NCBI GenBank assembly: GCA_963666475.2
Contig: CAXXJM010000001.1
Coordinates: forward strand, 1 to 64,000
Source: JBFHIZ01 sp963666475
Lineage (GTDB): Bacteria > Bacillota > Clostridia > Lachnospirales > Lachnospiraceae
Direction of reading: 5' to 3'
Length of the DNA: 64,000 nt
Shown: positions 63,365 through 64,000 of the stretch, piece by piece
Numbering within the stretch: position 1 is the stretch's first letter
Layout: every line of letters starts with the position of its first letter
Translations under genes and position numbers: made by a program
The notes under the pieces: generated by a model
The model's database searches: none
Told to the model about the DNA's origin: nothing
What the model saw: only the letters and a program-made list of their open reading frames with translations

Positions 63365-64000
63365 GTGGAAAAGATTCGTAAATTTATCGTGAAAGGACGA
63401 TATCTGATTTTAGGTATTATGATTGTTCTTACGGCAATCTCTGGATTGTTGATGACAAAAGTGAATGTGAACACAGATCTAACAAAATATTTGCCTGATT
63501 CATCACAGATGAAACAGGGGATGGATATTATGGAAGAAGAGTTTCCGGAAATGGCAAACAATTCCTTGCATATTATGTTTGAAGATTTATCTGTGGAAGA
63601 TCAGGAAGATATCAAAATGGAATTACAATCCATTCAAAATGTAGAAAGTGTGTCATTTGATTCGAAAGATACCGATTATCAAAAAGAAGTGGATGGAACT
63701 TTATATTCTGTATATATATTAAATATATCTGCAGATGAAGGGTCAAAAGAAGATCAGGCGGTGGAATCAAAGATCCTTGAGTTATACGAAGGATATCATA
63801 ATATGACATATACAATGGATGATGTTTCAGAGGCATTGCCACCGTGGATTCTTATGTTGGCTGTGGGAATTTTGATGGTCATTTTATTTATTATGTGTGG
63901 TTCGTGGATTGAGCCGATTTTGTTTTTGGCAACGATAGGTGTTGCGATTGTAATTAATCTTGGAACGAATATTTTCCTTCCAAGCGTTTCAAACGTTACC
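63365..64000 (+). CDS. RND/MMPL-superfamily transporter, 3' truncated by the window
   Basis: The frame is open to the right edge (212 codons, no stop). GTG start with AGGAGAG upstream. TM1 'YLILGIMIVLTAISGLLM', then 'VNVNTDLTKYLPDSSQMKQG', typical of MMPL-type exporters, an extracellular domain, and TM2/TM3 'WILMLAVGILMVILFIM' and 'ILFLATIGVAIVINLGTNIF'. Controlled probably by the divergent TetR. Substrate unknown. Confidence 0.9.
   Translation, partial: MEKIRKFIVKGRYLILGIMIVLTAISGLLMTKVNVNTDLTKYLPDSSQMKQGMDIMEEEFPEMANNSLHIMFEDLSVEDQEDIKMELQSIQNVESVSFDSKDTDYQKEVDGTLYSVYILNISADEGSKEDQAVESKILELYEGYHNMTYTMDDVSEALPPWILMLAVGILMVILFIMCGSWIEPILFLATIGVAIVINLGTNIFLPSVSNVT

Overview
The window is low-GC DNA with AGGAGG-type ribosome sites, lipoprotein signals and Firmicute families throughout (PolC-like, YitT, WYL, LytTR and EFR1 proteins, domain-permuted GH3 enzymes). 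It reads as the chromosome of an anaerobic, motile, plant-glycan-using Clostridia member, probably Lachnospiraceae. That placement is inferred from gene content; no rRNA or tRNA was seen. Layout by region follows.

1-5.5 kb is accessory: a PolC-derived protein without the polymerase active-site segments, a WYL regulator, a macro-domain protein, a HEPN-like protein, a decayed remnant and a small membrane protein, with about 0.85 kb of non-coding DNA holding two tandem hairpins. 5.55-10.07 kb is a mobile composite: three tyrosine recombinases (a RIT-type trio, the first with an in-frame stop) between two near-identical 566-bp inverted arms, each carrying IS66 tnpA and the start of tnpB. 10.4-19.6 kb holds two permuted GH3 enzymes, a carbohydrate-binding-like lipoprotein and a LytTR/GHKL two-component pair. 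19.7-24 kb has an XRE regulator, a membrane-protein gene with a stop codon, a ZIP transporter, an ArsC-like protein, a tocopherol-cyclase-like protein and an EFR1 flavodoxin-ferredoxin. 24-29.5 kb has a strongly promoted sugar-binding lipoprotein without permeases, followed by two chemoreceptors. 29.6-34 kb has CoA-disulfide reductase/rhodanese with an ACR3 arsenite exporter, a YitT protein and a HAD phosphatase. 34-45 kb has a metallophosphoesterase, a c-di-GMP phosphodiesterase, an AraC regulator divergent from a GH51 arabinofuranosidase, and a large hybrid kinase. 45-48 kb has a TSCPD protein, free-Met sulfoxide reductase and TrkH/TrkA potassium uptake.

48.1-53.9 kb is a polyamine operon: speD, an Orn/Lys/Arg decarboxylase, speE, carboxynorspermidine dehydrogenase and nspC. 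It follows a consensus promoter and a roughly 300-nt untranslated leader that ends in a strong terminator just before speD, an arrangement typical of riboswitches. 54-54.5 kb is non-coding with serial hairpins resembling an IS200/IS605 right end or omega-RNA. 54.6-58.7 kb has an EAL protein, a UPF0016 transporter fused to a metallo-beta-lactamase domain, and an AEC transporter. 58.7-62.5 kb has a Crp/Fnr regulator divergent from a three-gene unit: a signal-less binding protein with a DUF1858 domain (frameshifted), a cysteine-bearing P-loop GTPase and an ABC ATPase without permease. The window ends with a TetR regulator divergent from an RND/MMPL transporter that runs off the edge.

The best candidates for undescribed biology are the polyamine leader RNA, the DUF1858-binding protein/GTPase/ATPase unit, the UPF0016-MBL fusion, the catalytically empty PolC relative and the RIT element inside inverted IS66 arms.
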